Shown here one piece after another: positions 8,338-18,324 of a DNA stretch of 64,000 bases; the first letter of the stretch is position 1, and every line of letters starts with the position of its first letter. This DNA is from CAVQGF01 sp045807945. GTDB lineage: Bacteria; Acidobacteriota; Terriglobia; Terriglobales; Acidobacteriaceae. A program made the translations under genes and the position numbers. The stretch covers positions 19,793 through 83,792 of the forward strand of contig JBJMGI010000084.1 of the NCBI GenBank assembly GCA_045807945.1. The letters run 5' to 3'. The notes under the pieces were generated by a model, which was not told the DNA's origin, searched no databases, and was given only the letters and a program-made list of their open reading frames with translations.

Positions 8338-9179
8338 GCGCCATAGTTACACCTAGCGCCCGCCGCGATCTGATCTTTGTCGATGCCCCGCTGGCACGTC
8401 GGATGGAAGCGGCTGAGGAGTACGGTGACCTGCTACCGACCGAGCTGTTGATGCGCACGCGCCCGGAACTCGGCTGCGCGTTCGAGCGCATTGGGGGCGG
8501 GACGATGTGCTTCAGCGGCCAAGATTCTCCGGTGGGTCGCGCTCACGGGGTCGGCTTCTTCGGCCCGATCAGCGAGGCAATTCTCGATCACGTGGAAGAG
8601 TTCTACCGCTCGCGCGGAGTTCCGGCGCAGATCGATGTTTGCCCTTATACGGATCCTTCCATGCTCGAGCTTCTGAAGAAGCGCGGCTACGCGATCCAGG
8701 AATTCAATACGATGTTGGCTCGGTACATTTATCCCGACGAAGATTTCTCCATCCCGCTCGGCGTCACCGTGCGCGTGCCTGGGAAAGACGAGATCAAGGA
8801 AGTCTCCGATTTGGTCGATCGGGCTTTCGGAGATGGTAAGCCGCTCGGTTATGCGTGGCTGTTCGAACTCTGGCTCGATACACCCGGCAACATGACTTTG
8901 ATCGCGGAGGTAGATGGAAAGCTTGCGGGCGGCGCCAGCGGGCTCGTCATCAGAGACCAGAAGCTAGGGGCTTTCTTTGGCGCGGGTGTGTTGCCGGAAT
9001 GTCGCAAGCGGGGCGTACAGGCTGCTCTGCTGAACAAACGACTGCAATTGTCGCGCGAAGCGGGATGTGATCTCGCCGTAACGCTGACGTTGCCGGGCAC
9101 GTCCTCGCAGCGCAATGCCGAGCGTGCCGGCTTCCGTGCCGCGTTCACCAAAGCTGTGGTGATCAAGAACTTCTCATGA
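8334..9179 (+). CDS. GNAT family N-acetyltransferase
   Basis: A 281-residue protein starting at a GTG inside the protease stop. The C-terminal half (about 140-278) has a GNAT fold: AEVDGKLAGGASGLV, then the acetyl-CoA loop GVLPECRKRGVQAALLNKRL and the terminal NAERAGFRAAF. The N-terminal half resembles a degenerate second GNAT-like domain. Substrate unknown. Its own stop overlaps the start of the YjbR gene (ATGA), making a three-gene coupled operon with the protease. Confidence 0.85.
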   Translation: MSAIVTPSARRDLIFVDAPLARRMEAAEEYGDLLPTELLMRTRPELGCAFERIGGGTMCFSGQDSPVGRAHGVGFFGPISEAILDHVEEFYRSRGVPAQIDVCPYTDPSMLELLKKRGYAIQEFNTMLARYIYPDEDFSIPLGVTVRVPGKDEIKEVSDLVDRAFGDGKPLGYAWLFELWLDTPGNMTLIAEVDGKLAGGASGLVIRDQKLGAFFGAGVLPECRKRGVQAALLNKRLQLSREAGCDLAVTLTLPGTSSQRNAERAGFRAAFTKAVVIKNFS

Positions 9180-9553
9180 CTCTCGAACAGATCCGCGCCT
9201 TTTGCATCTCGCTGCCGCATGTCACTGAAAAAGTGCAGTGGGGCGACGACCTCGTCTTCAAAGTCGGCGGCAAGATGTTCTGCGTCGCCTACACCGGAGT
9301 CCCAACGAATTTTTCTTTTCGTCCCGATGATGAGCAGCGCTTCGAGTTGCTCGAGATCGAAGGCGTGATCCCGGCGCCCTATATGGCGCGAGCGGGGTGG
9401 GTTTCGGTGCGTGACATGAAAGCGGTGAATGCAGGCGAGCTCAAGAAGGGGATCAAATCTTCTTACGATTACTACTTCGCGAAACTGCCGAAGAAGGTTC
9501 AGGCGTCGCTCGCAGCCAAGCCGGCTAAGTCCTCCCGAACGCGCAAGGGTTGA
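9176..9553 (+). CDS. MmcQ/YjbR family protein
   Basis: A 125-residue protein with the family pattern: MTLEQIRAFCISLPHVTEKVQWGDDLVFKVGG split across the start, then FSFRPDDEQRFELLE, and ARAGWVSVRDM followed by a helical Lys-rich tail. YjbR-like proteins have a fold related to DNA-binding domains, but a biochemical role is not established. It is the last gene of the protease-acetyltransferase operon. Confidence 0.87.
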   Translation: MTLEQIRAFCISLPHVTEKVQWGDDLVFKVGGKMFCVAYTGVPTNFSFRPDDEQRFELLEIEGVIPAPYMARAGWVSVRDMKAVNAGELKKGIKSSYDYYFAKLPKKVQASLAAKPAKSSRTRKG

Positions 9554-9749
9554 CTCTCGCTAGTGGCCTAGGCTAGCCTCATAAAGTTCTGGACCGGTGA
9601 TCAGGTTCGCCGGGCAGTGGACTCCCACACCAGCGGCAGAAATCGTAGCTAAATCATTGCAGATATTGAGCTTAGCTGCTGAAGCGTGGCACCGGAGTTT
9701 GCTTCTCCGAGTGAGCATCCAGAGTCGCTGAAAACAAAGAACTTACCCT

Positions 9750-10583
9750 ATGCTGCGCGCCATTTCCAGCTACGTGAACATCAAAGACCGGTTGCATCCC
9801 GGCCTGCTGGATGGCTACGCCCGCGCGGGCGCTGAGGCGGTCGAGATTTTTGCGGCCAAGGGACACTTCAATTACTCCGACCGCAGCCACGTGCGCGAGC
9901 TCGCCGGCTGGTTCAAAGACAGCGGAGTCAAGCTGAACTCGCTGCATTCGCCCATGTTTCGCGACGAGCACTGGAACGCGCACATGTCGGAGCCGATCAA
10001 CTTCATCGATCCTGACAAGCGGCAACGCTTCGAAGCGCTAGACGAGATTAAGCGCGCGCTGGAGGTCGCCGAGATACTGCCGTTCCGTTTTCTGGTGCAG
10101 CACATCGGCAACAGCAACGAATATTTTGACGAGCATAAGTTCGACCACGCCATGACCGCCATCGAGCACCTGCGCGCGTTCGCAAAGCCGCTCGGCGTGA
10201 CCGTGCTGGTGGAGAACATCCCCAACGAACTTTCGACACCGGAGAAGCTGATGGAGCTGCTGCAGACCGCTCACTTTCAGGATGTTGGCGTCTGCTTCGA
10301 CCTTGGCCACGCGCACATGATGAGCCGCGTGCATCAGGCATTCGAGGTTCTGAAAGATCGCATCCGCTCGACGCACGTGCACGATAACGATGCCGCGCAA
10401 GACTCGCACCTGCTTCCCGGTGACGGAACCATCGACTGGAGCGAGGCGATGTCGCTTCTGCAATCGGCGCCGCAAGCTCCGGCATTGCTGCTGGAACTCG
10501 ATGGCGAGCGCGCCGGCGACATTGCGAAGAGCGCGGCGGCGACATTCAGCAAATTGGAATCGGCAGTCACAGCAGCAAAGTAA
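9750..10583 (+). CDS. Sugar phosphate isomerase/epimerase (xylose isomerase-like TIM barrel)
   Basis: A 277-residue protein with AP endonuclease family 2/xylose-isomerase-like barrel features: [39 protein letters not shown] (Glu metal ligand), [17 protein letters not shown] and LLLELDGE near the C-terminus. These acidic and His residues form the metal site in the family. Substrate not predictable. The preceding 196 bp (9554-9749) has no gene or RNA I can recognise and should hold the promoter; asnS follows closely. Confidence 0.85.
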   Translation: MLRAISSYVNIKDRLHPGLLDGYARAGAEAVEIFAAKGHFNYSDRSHVRELAGWFKDSGVKLNSLHSPMFRDEHWNAHMSEPINFIDPDKRQRFEALDEIKRALEVAEILPFRFLVQHIGNSNEYFDEHKFDHAMTAIEHLRAFAKPLGVTVLVENIPNELSTPEKLMELLQTAHFQDVGVCFDLGHAHMMSRVHQAFEVLKDRIRSTHVHDNDAAQDSHLLPGDGTIDWSEAMSLLQSAPQAPALLLELDGERAGDIAKSAAATFSKLESAVTAAK

Positions 10584-10594
10584 GAGATGTGAAT

Positions 10595-11941
10595 ATGGCC
10601 CAAGGGACACAAACAGCGACGGCCCGCGACGCAAGCATCGTCACCATCGGGCAGCACGTCGGCGAAGAAGTCACCATCAAAGGGTGGCTCTACAATCTGC
10701 GCGAGAGCGGGAAGCTCCTCTTTCCGATCTTCCGTGACGGCACAGGATTGATCCAAGGCGTGGTGCCGAAGAATGCCGTCTCGCCGGAATTGTTCGACCG
10801 CATCAAGAACTTGACGCAGGAATCGAGCGTCATCGTGCGCGGCAAGGTGCGCGCGGAAAAACGCGCGGTCGGCGGTTTCGAACTCGACGTCGCGGATTTG
10901 GAAATTGTGCAGAAAGTTCCGGAAAGCGAGCCGTATCCGATCTCGCTGAAAGAACACGGAGTCGATTTCCTGATGGAGAACCGCCATCTCTGGGTGCGCT
11001 CGCCGCGCCAGGTTGCGATCCTGCGCATTCGCGCCGAGATCATCAAGGCGGCACGCGATTTCTTCGACGAGCGTGGCTTCACGTTGACCGATCCGCCGAT
11101 TCTGACGCCGGCAGCCTGCGAAGGCACGAGCACACTCTTCGAAGTCGATTATTTTGACGATCAGGCTTATCTCACGCAGTCTGGACAGCTCTACATCGAA
11201 GCCACTGCTATGGCGCTGGGCAAGGTCTACTCGTTCGGTCCGACCTTCCGCGCGGAAAAATCAAAGACGCGCCGCCACCTGACCGAGTTCTGGATGGTCG
11301 AGCCGGAAGTCGCCTACGCCACGCTCGATGACGACATGGCGTTGGCCGAACAGTTCATCACGTTCATCGTCAAACGCGTGCTGGAGCGGCGGCGTTCTGA
11401 GCTTGAGACGATCGGTCGCGACATTTCGAAGCTGGAGAAGATCGACACTCCTTTCCCTCGCATCACCTACACCGAAGCAGTGGAGATGCTGCAGAAGGGC
11501 TTCGATGAAGGCAAGCTGGAGAAGCGCTTCGAATGGGGCGGCGACCTCGGCTCTCCCGACGAGACTTACATATCTGAGAAGTTTGATCGGCCGGTGATGG
11601 TGCATCGCTATCCAGCCGTGGTGAAGGCGTTTTACATGGAGCCTGATCCGGAGAACCCGAAGACGGTGCTGTGCGTGGACGTGCTCGCGCCCGAAGGCTA
11701 CGGCGAGATCATCGGGGGCTCGCAGCGCATGGGAAATTACGAAGCGCTGCTGCAGAAGATCCGCGAACACAATCTTCCGGAAGAGGCGTTCAAGTGGTAT
11801 CTCGACCTGCGAAAGTTCGGTGGAGTGCCGCACGCAGGATTTGGAATGGGTATTGAGCGGGCCGTAAGTTGGATCTGCGGCCTCGAGCATGTGCGCGAGA
11901 CGATTCCGTTTGCAAGGACGCTGACAAGAATCTACCCGTAA
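10595..11941 (+). CDS. asnS: Asparagine--tRNA ligase
   Basis: Charges tRNA-Asn. A class II synthetase with an N-terminal OB-fold (about residues 18-110, [16 protein letters not shown]) and a catalytic domain with motif 2 around [20 protein letters not shown] and motif 3 [20 protein letters not shown] at the end. The latter and the overall match fit AsnRS rather than AspRS. I choose the ATG at 10595; a GTG two codons earlier (10589) is possible. The TAA overlaps the ATG of the next gene by one base (TAATG). Confidence 0.94.
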   Translation: MAQGTQTATARDASIVTIGQHVGEEVTIKGWLYNLRESGKLLFPIFRDGTGLIQGVVPKNAVSPELFDRIKNLTQESSVIVRGKVRAEKRAVGGFELDVADLEIVQKVPESEPYPISLKEHGVDFLMENRHLWVRSPRQVAILRIRAEIIKAARDFFDERGFTLTDPPILTPAACEGTSTLFEVDYFDDQAYLTQSGQLYIEATAMALGKVYSFGPTFRAEKSKTRRHLTEFWMVEPEVAYATLDDDMALAEQFITFIVKRVLERRRSELETIGRDISKLEKIDTPFPRITYTEAVEMLQKGFDEGKLEKRFEWGGDLGSPDETYISEKFDRPVMVHRYPAVVKAFYMEPDPENPKTVLCVDVLAPEGYGEIIGGSQRMGNYEALLQKIREHNLPEEAFKWYLDLRKFGGVPHAGFGMGIERAVSWICGLEHVRETIPFARTLTRIYP

Positions 11942-12336
11942 TGTCGGAGAGGAACAAAGCTGTTGTGCGGCAATACGCGGAAGCGTTCAGCCGCGGGGAC
12001 TTCGAGGCCATTCGCACTCTGTGCACGCCGGACTTCGTCGTAAGCGGCGTTATGGGCAAGGGCGATTTCGAAATGGCGCTCAAGATCTGGAACGCTTTGC
12101 GTCACGCCTTCGGCTTGCAACTAGAGATCGAGGACCTGATTGCTGAAGGCGACCGGGTCGCAGCCCGGTTCCTGGAATCGGGAACGTTTCGGCAACCATT
12201 TTTTGAGAAGCAGCCGACCGGCAAGAGTTATCGAGTGACCGCGATGGAATGGTTCGCTTGCCGGGACGGAAAGATTGCGGAGCGTTGGGGCGCGCGCGAT
12301 TCGGCGAGCATCTTCAAGCAGCTCGGCGCGGAATAG
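11941..12336 (+). CDS. SnoaL-like / nuclear transport factor 2 fold protein
   Basis: A 131-residue protein whose ATG shares one base with the asnS stop. The pattern AVVRQYAEAFSRGDFEAIRTLCTPDF at the start and AEGDRVAARFLESGTF, EWFACRDGKIAERWGARD at the end is that of SnoaL-like ester cyclase/NTF2 domains. Such proteins bind or isomerise small hydrophobic molecules; no substrate can be inferred. It is coupled to asnS and 15 bp upstream of the arginase gene. Confidence 0.85.
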   Translation: MSERNKAVVRQYAEAFSRGDFEAIRTLCTPDFVVSGVMGKGDFEMALKIWNALRHAFGLQLEIEDLIAEGDRVAARFLESGTFRQPFFEKQPTGKSYRVTAMEWFACRDGKIAERWGARDSASIFKQLGAE

Positions 12337-12351
12337 GAAGACAGAAAGAAT

Positions 12352-13323
12352 ATGGCGGAGACAACGACAACTGCAGCTCCAATAGCGCGCGAGAAGCGCG
12401 CATCAAACGTCGTCGGAAAGAAGATACGTGTCATTGGTGTCCCGCTCGACCTTGGCCAGTCGCGCCGTGGTGTGGACATGGGGCCTTCCGCAGTCCGGGT
12501 TGCCGGTCTGGAAGCGAAGCTCGAAGCGCTCGGGCATGTTGTCGAGGACAGCGGCAACATCGCCGTTGCGATCCCGGAGCAGAAGAAGGAAGGCGATCCA
12601 CACGCAAAGTATCTGAAGGAGATCGTCGCGACCTGCACGAAGGAAGCTGAGCTCGTGGTGAAAACTCTCGAAGCGGGGAAGACCCCGCTGGTTCTTGGCG
12701 GCGATCACTCAGTCGCTGCCGGAACCGTTGCTGGCGTGGCCGAGTTCTATCGCCGGCAGAACCAGAAGGTCGGGCTCATCTGGATCGACGCGCACAGCGA
12801 CATCAACACGCCCGACACTTCGCCGAGCGGCAACGTGCACGGCATGCCGCTGGCCGCGATCATGGGCCTCGGCCCCAGCGATCTCGGCAACATCTTTAAT
12901 TTCTCGCCTAAGGTCGCGCCAGAGAATTGCGTGCTGGTCGGCATCCGCGATGTGGACGATCGCGAGAAAGAAAATATCCGCAACACCGGGGTCGAGGTCT
13001 ACACCATGCGCGACATCGATGAACGCGGCATGCGCACGGTGATGGAAGAGGCGCTGCGCGCCGCAGGCCGCGGCACCGCCGGTTATCACGTCTCGCTCGA
13101 CATGGATTGGATCGATCCCGAGGACGCGCCCGGAGTGGGCACGCCGGTGCAGGGAGGCGCGACCTATCGCGAAGCCCACCTCGCGATGGAGATCATCGCC
13201 GATCACGGCCGCATGACCAGCTTCGAGATTGTCGAAGTGAATCCGGTGATCGATGAGCACAACGCCACGGCTATGCTGGCAGTCGAGCTCGCGGTATCGG
13301 TGTTCGGGAAGAAGATTCTCTAA
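12352..13323 (+). CDS. rocF: Arginase
   Basis: Hydrolyses arginine to ornithine and urea. The 323-residue protein has the ureohydrolase dinuclear manganese motifs: GGDHSVAAG, WIDAHSDINTP and SLDMDWIDPEDAPG, and the arginase-type substrate motif GNVHGMPLAA. The opening VIGVPLDLGQSRRGVDMGPSAVR is typical of arginases rather than agmatinases. About 25 residues precede the conserved domain. A ribosome binding site (GGAAGACAGAAAG) is weak. No ornithine-handling gene lies next to it. Confidence 0.93.
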   Translation: MAETTTTAAPIAREKRASNVVGKKIRVIGVPLDLGQSRRGVDMGPSAVRVAGLEAKLEALGHVVEDSGNIAVAIPEQKKEGDPHAKYLKEIVATCTKEAELVVKTLEAGKTPLVLGGDHSVAAGTVAGVAEFYRRQNQKVGLIWIDAHSDINTPDTSPSGNVHGMPLAAIMGLGPSDLGNIFNFSPKVAPENCVLVGIRDVDDREKENIRNTGVEVYTMRDIDERGMRTVMEEALRAAGRGTAGYHVSLDMDWIDPEDAPGVGTPVQGGATYREAHLAMEIIADHGRMTSFEIVEVNPVIDEHNATAMLAVELAVSVFGKKIL

Positions 13324-13371
13324 GCTCAAGCTAAGTGTCAGGCGGCGTTCTCGTCCGGCTCTGATAATCTG

Positions 13372-14820
13372 TTGCCCTTCGTGCCTGACAACCAACCAGA
13401 AACAGCACCAGCGGGCGATTCTCATCGCGGACTTTTGCTCGCCAGTGCGCTCCTTACTGTCGTCGGCGGCTGGATGCGTTTTCGCGGCGCGCTCAATGAC
13501 CTCTGGCTCGACGAGCTGATCTCCATTCACAACGCGAAGACACTGCAGAATATCTGGCAGGTGTTCACCGGCATACACGCCGACAACAATCATTATCTGA
13601 ATACTGTGTGGCTGTATCTGGTCGGTGACGGCGATTCGGCGTTGCGCTATCGCATGTTGTCGCTGGCTTTTGGAGTCGCCTCAATCCCGGCGGCATTCTG
13701 GGCGGTCGCAAAGCGCTCGCGGACTGTCCAGATAGTCTTCACCTGCCTGGTCGCGTTCTCGTATCCGCTGGTGCATTTCTCGTCGGAAGCCCGCGGCTAT
13801 AGCGGAGCCATCTTCGCGGGGCTGCTGGCCTTCGGCGCATTGGAAGGGTGGCAGTCTGAAGAACAGGCTCAGGGAAGGTGGGTGGCACTCTTCGGTGTCG
13901 CCGTGTGTCTCGGGATCCTCTTCCACCTCACGTTCATATTCGTCTGGACCGCACTTGCAGCCTGGTCGCTGGCGGCGGTCTCTCCGCTTACGTGGCTGGC
14001 ATTTCGCCGCTGGACCGCGCTACACGCCGCGCCGGCGCTGCTGTTTATAGTGCTCGGCTGGGCGGATCTGCGCCATCTCTCGACGCTGGGCGGCCCTCGT
14101 TATGGCCGCGCATACGTGGTCGCGCGACTTGCGGCACTATCGCTGGGATGGCCGTTGCGAGATGGCTGGAGCGTCGGGATCCTCGCTGCTCCGCTCGCCG
14201 CCCTCGGATCGTGGACGCTGTTGCGGATGCGACGCCTGGGCGATCGCAGCTGGATCTTCTTCGCCGTCCTGCTGATATTGCCCGTCTTCTTTTTGCTGGC
14301 AGTGCATCCGGAGGTCACCTTCCCGCGATACTTCATGGTGATCGTCCCGTTCGCATATCTGTTGCTCGCGCTGGCAGGCAGCAACTTGCGGCCCATGATC
14401 TGGTCGGTGCTGCTGGCGATTTTTGTCGCGGGAAATCTGTATCTCTATGCCAGTTTCCTTAGAGTAGGGCGGGGCGACTTTTCATCCGCGCTTTCGACCA
14501 TCGTTCGTCGCACGCAACCCAAGACCATCGTCATTGCGAGCGACAACGATTACCGCTCCGGCATTGAGCTCGAGTACTACCAGCGGCAGCTTCCGCCCGG
14601 GCGCGAGCTCGTGTTCGTCCAGCACGAGCAACTTCGGCAGGCGACTCCGGAGTGGGTGGTCCTGCATCGCGAGGCGCTCGATCCTGCAACACCGACAACT
14701 TTGGTCCAAGGCGACAAACAATGGGAGAAGATTGCATCATTCCCGTGCTCCGAACTCTCCGGGCAAGTCTGGGTCCTTTATCAACTGCAGGCGCACGCCG
14801 CTTCGGGGCGGGGAAGATAG
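13372..14820 (+). CDS. Glycosyltransferase family 39 (ArnT/PMT-like) membrane protein
   Basis: A 482-residue polytopic protein with about ten hydrophobic segments. The first periplasmic loop has LWLDELISIH, the Asp-Glu motif that in ArnT/PMT-like enzymes binds the polyprenyl-phosphate sugar donor. After the last helix (about residue 365) a soluble C-terminal domain of about 115 residues follows. The family moves sugars from lipid-linked donors to lipids or proteins on the outer face of the inner membrane; acceptor unknown. The ORF opens at a TTG; the GTG at 13381 is equally likely as start. GATAAT at 13363 could be a -10 box. Confidence 0.82.
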   Translation: MPFVPDNQPETAPAGDSHRGLLLASALLTVVGGWMRFRGALNDLWLDELISIHNAKTLQNIWQVFTGIHADNNHYLNTVWLYLVGDGDSALRYRMLSLAFGVASIPAAFWAVAKRSRTVQIVFTCLVAFSYPLVHFSSEARGYSGAIFAGLLAFGALEGWQSEEQAQGRWVALFGVAVCLGILFHLTFIFVWTALAAWSLAAVSPLTWLAFRRWTALHAAPALLFIVLGWADLRHLSTLGGPRYGRAYVVARLAALSLGWPLRDGWSVGILAAPLAALGSWTLLRMRRLGDRSWIFFAVLLILPVFFLLAVHPEVTFPRYFMVIVPFAYLLLALAGSNLRPMIWSVLLAIFVAGNLYLYASFLRVGRGDFSSALSTIVRRTQPKTIVIASDNDYRSGIELEYYQRQLPPGRELVFVQHEQLRQATPEWVVLHREALDPATPTTLVQGDKQWEKIASFPCSELSGQVWVLYQLQAHAASGRGR

Positions 14821-14861
14821 AATGCATGTTCTACTATTTTTCTTAAGGTGATCGCGCACTC

Positions 14862-16043
14862 ATGAGCAAGAAACTTCGGGTAGGGATTCTTTTTGGCGGG
14901 CGTAGCGGAGAGCACGAGATATCGCTGCTCTCGGCGGCATCGGTGCTCGATGCCATCGACAAAGACAAATACGAAGTCGTTCCCATTGGCATCACCAAAG
15001 AAGGGCGCTGGGTGACTTCGTCGCACGCGGAGAATCTGCTGCGTGGAAAGAAAGTGGACGACAAGCATCTGCGCGCAGGCGACCCAGCGGCAACGTCGGC
15101 TGCCGCGGTGCTCGCCTCCGGCGATGCCATGATCGTGCCTCCGGTTCCGGCGGCCGATTCGCTCGTGCCTTTCCAATCTGACCATAGCCCCGCTACCAGT
15201 GAGAACTCGGTCAACGTGGACGTGATTTTCCCCGTGATGCACGGCACCTTCGCCGAAGACGGCACCATCCAAGGCCTGCTTGAACTTGCAGACATCGCCT
15301 ACGTCGGCGCGGGCGTGCTCGGCTCCGCCGCCGGCATGGACAAAGACATCATGAAGCAGCTCTTCAAGGCTGCCGGATTGCCTATCGTGAAACACGTCAC
15401 CGTATTGCGCAGCCAGTGGCAACGCGATCCAAAAAAAGTGCGGCGCGAGATCGAGAAGAAGCTGAAGTATCCAGTGTTCGTGAAGCCTGCGAACCTGGGG
15501 TCCTCGGTGGGGATATCGAAAGCGCACGACAGCAAAGAGCTTCCCGCCGCCATGGACGAAGCCGCGAGCTTCGACCGCAAGATCGTCATCGAGCAAGGCG
15601 TGGGCGGAAAAAAGAAGAAGGCGCGCGAGATCGAGTGCTCCGTGCTTGGCAATGACGATCCACAGGCCAGCGTTGCAGGCGAGATCGTGCCATCGGCCGA
15701 GTTCTACGACTACAAAGCCAAATATCAGGACGTCGGCTCGCAACTGCTTATACCTGCGAAGATCAGCAAGTCGCAGATGAAAAAGGTGCAAGAAATGGCC
15801 ATCGCTGCGTTCAAAGCAGTGGATTGCTCGGGCCTGGCACGCGTGGACTTTCTGATGGAGCCCGGCGCGAACGGAAAGCTCTACTTGAACGAGATCAATA
15901 CCATGCCGGGATTCACCTCTATCAGCATGTATCCCAAGCTGTGGAAGGCCACTGGTATTGAGTACGCCGATTTGATCGACCAGCTGATCGAGCTGGGGTT
16001 GGCGCGCCACGCCGACAAGAAGAAGAACCGCTACACGAAATGA
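14862..16043 (+). CDS. ddl: D-alanine--D-alanine ligase
   Basis: ATP-grasp enzyme that makes the D-Ala-D-Ala dipeptide for peptidoglycan. The 393-residue protein has RVGILFGGRSGEHEISLLSA at the start, FPVMHGTFAEDGTIQGLLE, the ATP-binding loop NLGSSVGISKA, and LYLNEINTMPGFTSISMYP with the metal-binding residues. It is longer than DdlB (306 residues) because of insertions near residues 60-115 and in the ATP-binding domain, as in DdlA/Van-type ligases. The EINTMPGFT motif fits the normal D-Ala ligase group. Confidence 0.94.
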   Translation: MSKKLRVGILFGGRSGEHEISLLSAASVLDAIDKDKYEVVPIGITKEGRWVTSSHAENLLRGKKVDDKHLRAGDPAATSAAAVLASGDAMIVPPVPAADSLVPFQSDHSPATSENSVNVDVIFPVMHGTFAEDGTIQGLLELADIAYVGAGVLGSAAGMDKDIMKQLFKAAGLPIVKHVTVLRSQWQRDPKKVRREIEKKLKYPVFVKPANLGSSVGISKAHDSKELPAAMDEAASFDRKIVIEQGVGGKKKKAREIECSVLGNDDPQASVAGEIVPSAEFYDYKAKYQDVGSQLLIPAKISKSQMKKVQEMAIAAFKAVDCSGLARVDFLMEPGANGKLYLNEINTMPGFTSISMYPKLWKATGIEYADLIDQLIELGLARHADKKKNRYTK

Positions 16044-16059
16044 TTTACAGGAGCCGACG

Positions 16060-16842
16060 TTGGCTGTAGAGCGCAGTCTCGGATTGAAGATCTTGTTGGG
16101 CGTCAGCCTGCTGCTGATTGGCGGAATATTTTTCGTCCCGCCTATCGCGCAGCCCGCGTCCTACCATCATTTTTCTGACGCTCGAGCGATGGCGGGAGTC
16201 CCGAACGCGCTGAATGTATTATCGAATGCTGGTTTTCTGTTCGTCGGTATCGCCGGGCTTTGGTTCTTGTTTCGACGCCAATTGTTCATCACGACAGAAG
16301 AGCGGCTTCCATACATTGTTTTGTTTTGCGGCGTTCTCTTGACGACTTTTGGCTCTTCTTATTACCACTGGTCGCCGTCCGACAAAACATTGTTCTGGGA
16401 TCGCATGCCGATGACGTTCGGCTTCATGGGATTCTTCGGGGGCTGCGTCGGCGAGCGCATCAGCCCGAGGGCTGGGCGACTGTTCTTGTCGCCGCTCGTT
16501 GTGATCGGCGTAGCCAGCGTTTTCTATTGGCAGTGGTCGGGTGACCTCAGGCCTTACGTTCTCGTTCAGTTCTATCCGCTGCTTGCGATCCCCCTCATGA
16601 TGGCGCTGTTCAAGCCGCGCTACACGCGAGGCGGAGACATTCTTTTTGCTCTGGCCTTATATGTCGCAGCCAAATTCTGTGAGTCCTATGACGGCGCCAT
16701 TTACGGACGCCTGCGGTTTGTAAGCGGCCACAGCATCAAGCACCTGCTGGCGGCGCTTGCGTCATTTGTCTTGCTTAGGATGTTGTATCTGCGTCAGCCC
16801 AGCGAGCAACCGGCCCGCCTCGCCGCGAGCGGGCGGCTATAA
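16060..16842 (+). CDS. Ceramidase-like CREST family membrane hydrolase
   Basis: A 260-residue protein with seven hydrophobic segments. It keeps the pattern of the alkaline ceramidase/PAQR/Per1 (CREST) superfamily: FGSSYYH (Ser99/100 and His103), Asp114 in LFWDRMP, and the late SGHSIKHLLAAL with His224 and His228. These residues bind zinc and catalyse amide hydrolysis in characterised members. The substrate could be a ceramide-like or other acylated lipid; this is inference. The start is TTG at 16060, supported by ACAGGAG at 16047-16053. Confidence 0.75.
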   Translation: MAVERSLGLKILLGVSLLLIGGIFFVPPIAQPASYHHFSDARAMAGVPNALNVLSNAGFLFVGIAGLWFLFRRQLFITTEERLPYIVLFCGVLLTTFGSSYYHWSPSDKTLFWDRMPMTFGFMGFFGGCVGERISPRAGRLFLSPLVVIGVASVFYWQWSGDLRPYVLVQFYPLLAIPLMMALFKPRYTRGGDILFALALYVAAKFCESYDGAIYGRLRFVSGHSIKHLLAALASFVLLRMLYLRQPSEQPARLAASGRL

Positions 16843-16892
16843 TCAGTCGGCGTGTAGCCGTGATCGGCTGCGCGGTGTCTAATAGAAAAGCC

Positions 16893-17336
16893 ATGTCCCT
16901 GCTAGACGCACCTGCGTACGACGAAGCGCGCGAAAAGCGCCGGCGCAAGATCATCATCATTGTTGTGATTGCGGTGCTGGTCATCGCCGCGTTGGGATGG
17001 TACTTCCGCCATTTCCGCCAGGAACGCGAAGTGTCAGCATTCTTCACGGCGCTCGAGCAGAAGGATTTCGCGAAGGCGTACGGCATCTACTACAACGACC
17101 CCGACTGGAAGCAGCACCCCGATCGGCACAAAGAGTATCCGCTGAATGATTTTGAGCGCGACTGGGGCCCGTCGGGAGACTTTGGCTACATCACCAGCCA
17201 CAAGATCGCAGGCTCAGAGACAGGGAAAAGCCCGAGCAACGGCGTGATCGTCTTCGTGAAGGTGAATGACCGTCCGGAAGCGACGCGCATGTTTGTAGAC
17301 GACAAAAATCACACGCTGACTCTCTGGCCGTTCTAG
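16893..17336 (+). CDS. Membrane-anchored hypothetical protein
   Basis: A 147-residue protein with a basic N-terminus (DEAREKRRRK), one transmembrane helix at about residues 21-40 and an outside domain of about 100 residues that begins VSAFFTALEQKDFAKAYGIYYND, a helical pattern seen in DUF4878/NTF2-like secreted domains. No catalytic motif. The ATG at 16893 is chosen over upstream starts because the anchor then sits near the N-terminus. The stop overlaps that of fabD on the other strand (CTAG at 17333-17336). Confidence 0.68.
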   Translation: MSLLDAPAYDEAREKRRRKIIIIVVIAVLVIAALGWYFRHFRQEREVSAFFTALEQKDFAKAYGIYYNDPDWKQHPDRHKEYPLNDFERDWGPSGDFGYITSHKIAGSETGKSPSNGVIVFVKVNDRPEATRMFVDDKNHTLTLWPF

Positions 17337-18298
17337 AGCAGGCTGTCGGCGATCGGCTGCTCGTCTTCTGTCAGTTTTCCCGTTGCTTTGATCAACGAAT
17401 TTTCGTCTTCGACGTTGACGCACGTCTGCGCGCGGTCGATCTGCCGCATTAGGCCGCACAAAACTTTTCCTGGCCCGACTTCGACGAACGTGCCGATGTC
17501 TCCGGCAATAGCTGTTTGCATGCACTTCACCCACTGCACCGCTCCGATCACCTGCCGTATGAGCGCGTCGCGCGACCCGGCGGCGCTGTCTTTCGCGGCG
17601 CCGTCAATGTTGGTGATGACCGGGATTTTGGGATCGTGGAAAGCCAGCCGATCCAAATCCTCGGCTAAGCGTTCCTCGGCAGGACTCATCAGCGCGCAAT
17701 GGAATGGCGCGCTTACTTGCAGCATCACCGCGCGTTTGGCGCCACGTTCCTTGGCGAGTTCGGCGGCGCGTTCCACCGCACCTTTGCTGCCGGAGATGAC
17801 GATCTGCTCAGGAGAGTTGATGTTCGCAGCCTGGCAGACTTCTCCTTGCGCGGCTTCGTTGCAAACCGCTGCAACTGCTTCCGGAGCCATGCCGAGGATC
17901 GCTGCCATAGCTCCAACGCCGACGGGCACGGCTTCCTGCATGTAGCGTCCACGACTGCGCACGGTGCGCACCGCGTCTGAAAACGAGAGTGTTCCCGCGG
18001 CGACATGGGCGGAGTATTCGCCAAGCGAGTGGCCTGCCACCACCGCGGGGGTAAATCCTTTTCCATGCAGAACGCGGAAGGCTGCGACAGAGACCGTGAG
18101 GATTGCGGGCTGCGTGATCTCGGTGAGCTTCAATTTCTCTTCTGGCCCGTTGAAGCAAAGGTCAGAGATTTTGTAACCGAGCGCCTCATCGGCTTCTTCA
18201 AACGTCTGCTTCGCGATGGGAAATTTTTCGGCGAGGTCTTTGCCCATGCCGACTGCTTGCGAGCCTTGTCCAGGGAAGATGAATGCGAGCTTTTGCAT
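17333..18298 (-). CDS. fabD: Malonyl-CoA--ACP transacylase
   Basis: Loads malonyl groups onto acyl carrier protein for fatty-acid synthesis. The 321-residue protein shows the FabD signatures FIFPGQGSQAVGMG at the start, the catalytic Ser in AGHSLGEYSAHVAAG (near residue 92), and SAPFHCALM with the catalytic His. GPGKVLCGLMRQI lies near the end. It follows plsX by 26 bp in the conserved yceD-rpmF-plsX-fabD order. Confidence 0.96.
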   Translation of the reverse strand: MQKLAFIFPGQGSQAVGMGKDLAEKFPIAKQTFEEADEALGYKISDLCFNGPEEKLKLTEITQPAILTVSVAAFRVLHGKGFTPAVVAGHSLGEYSAHVAAGTLSFSDAVRTVRSRGRYMQEAVPVGVGAMAAILGMAPEAVAAVCNEAAQGEVCQAANINSPEQIVISGSKGAVERAAELAKERGAKRAVMLQVSAPFHCALMSPAEERLAEDLDRLAFHDPKIPVITNIDGAAKDSAAGSRDALIRQVIGAVQWVKCMQTAIAGDIGTFVEVGPGKVLCGLMRQIDRAQTCVNVEDENSLIKATGKLTEDEQPIADSLL

Positions 18299-18324
18299 AG
18301 TCCTCGTTGAGTTATGTGGGGGAT

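Noticed and set aside
14781..16010. Long minus-strand ORF opposite ddl
   Set aside because: His/Arg-rich composition and no motif; a shadow of the GC-rich ddl gene.
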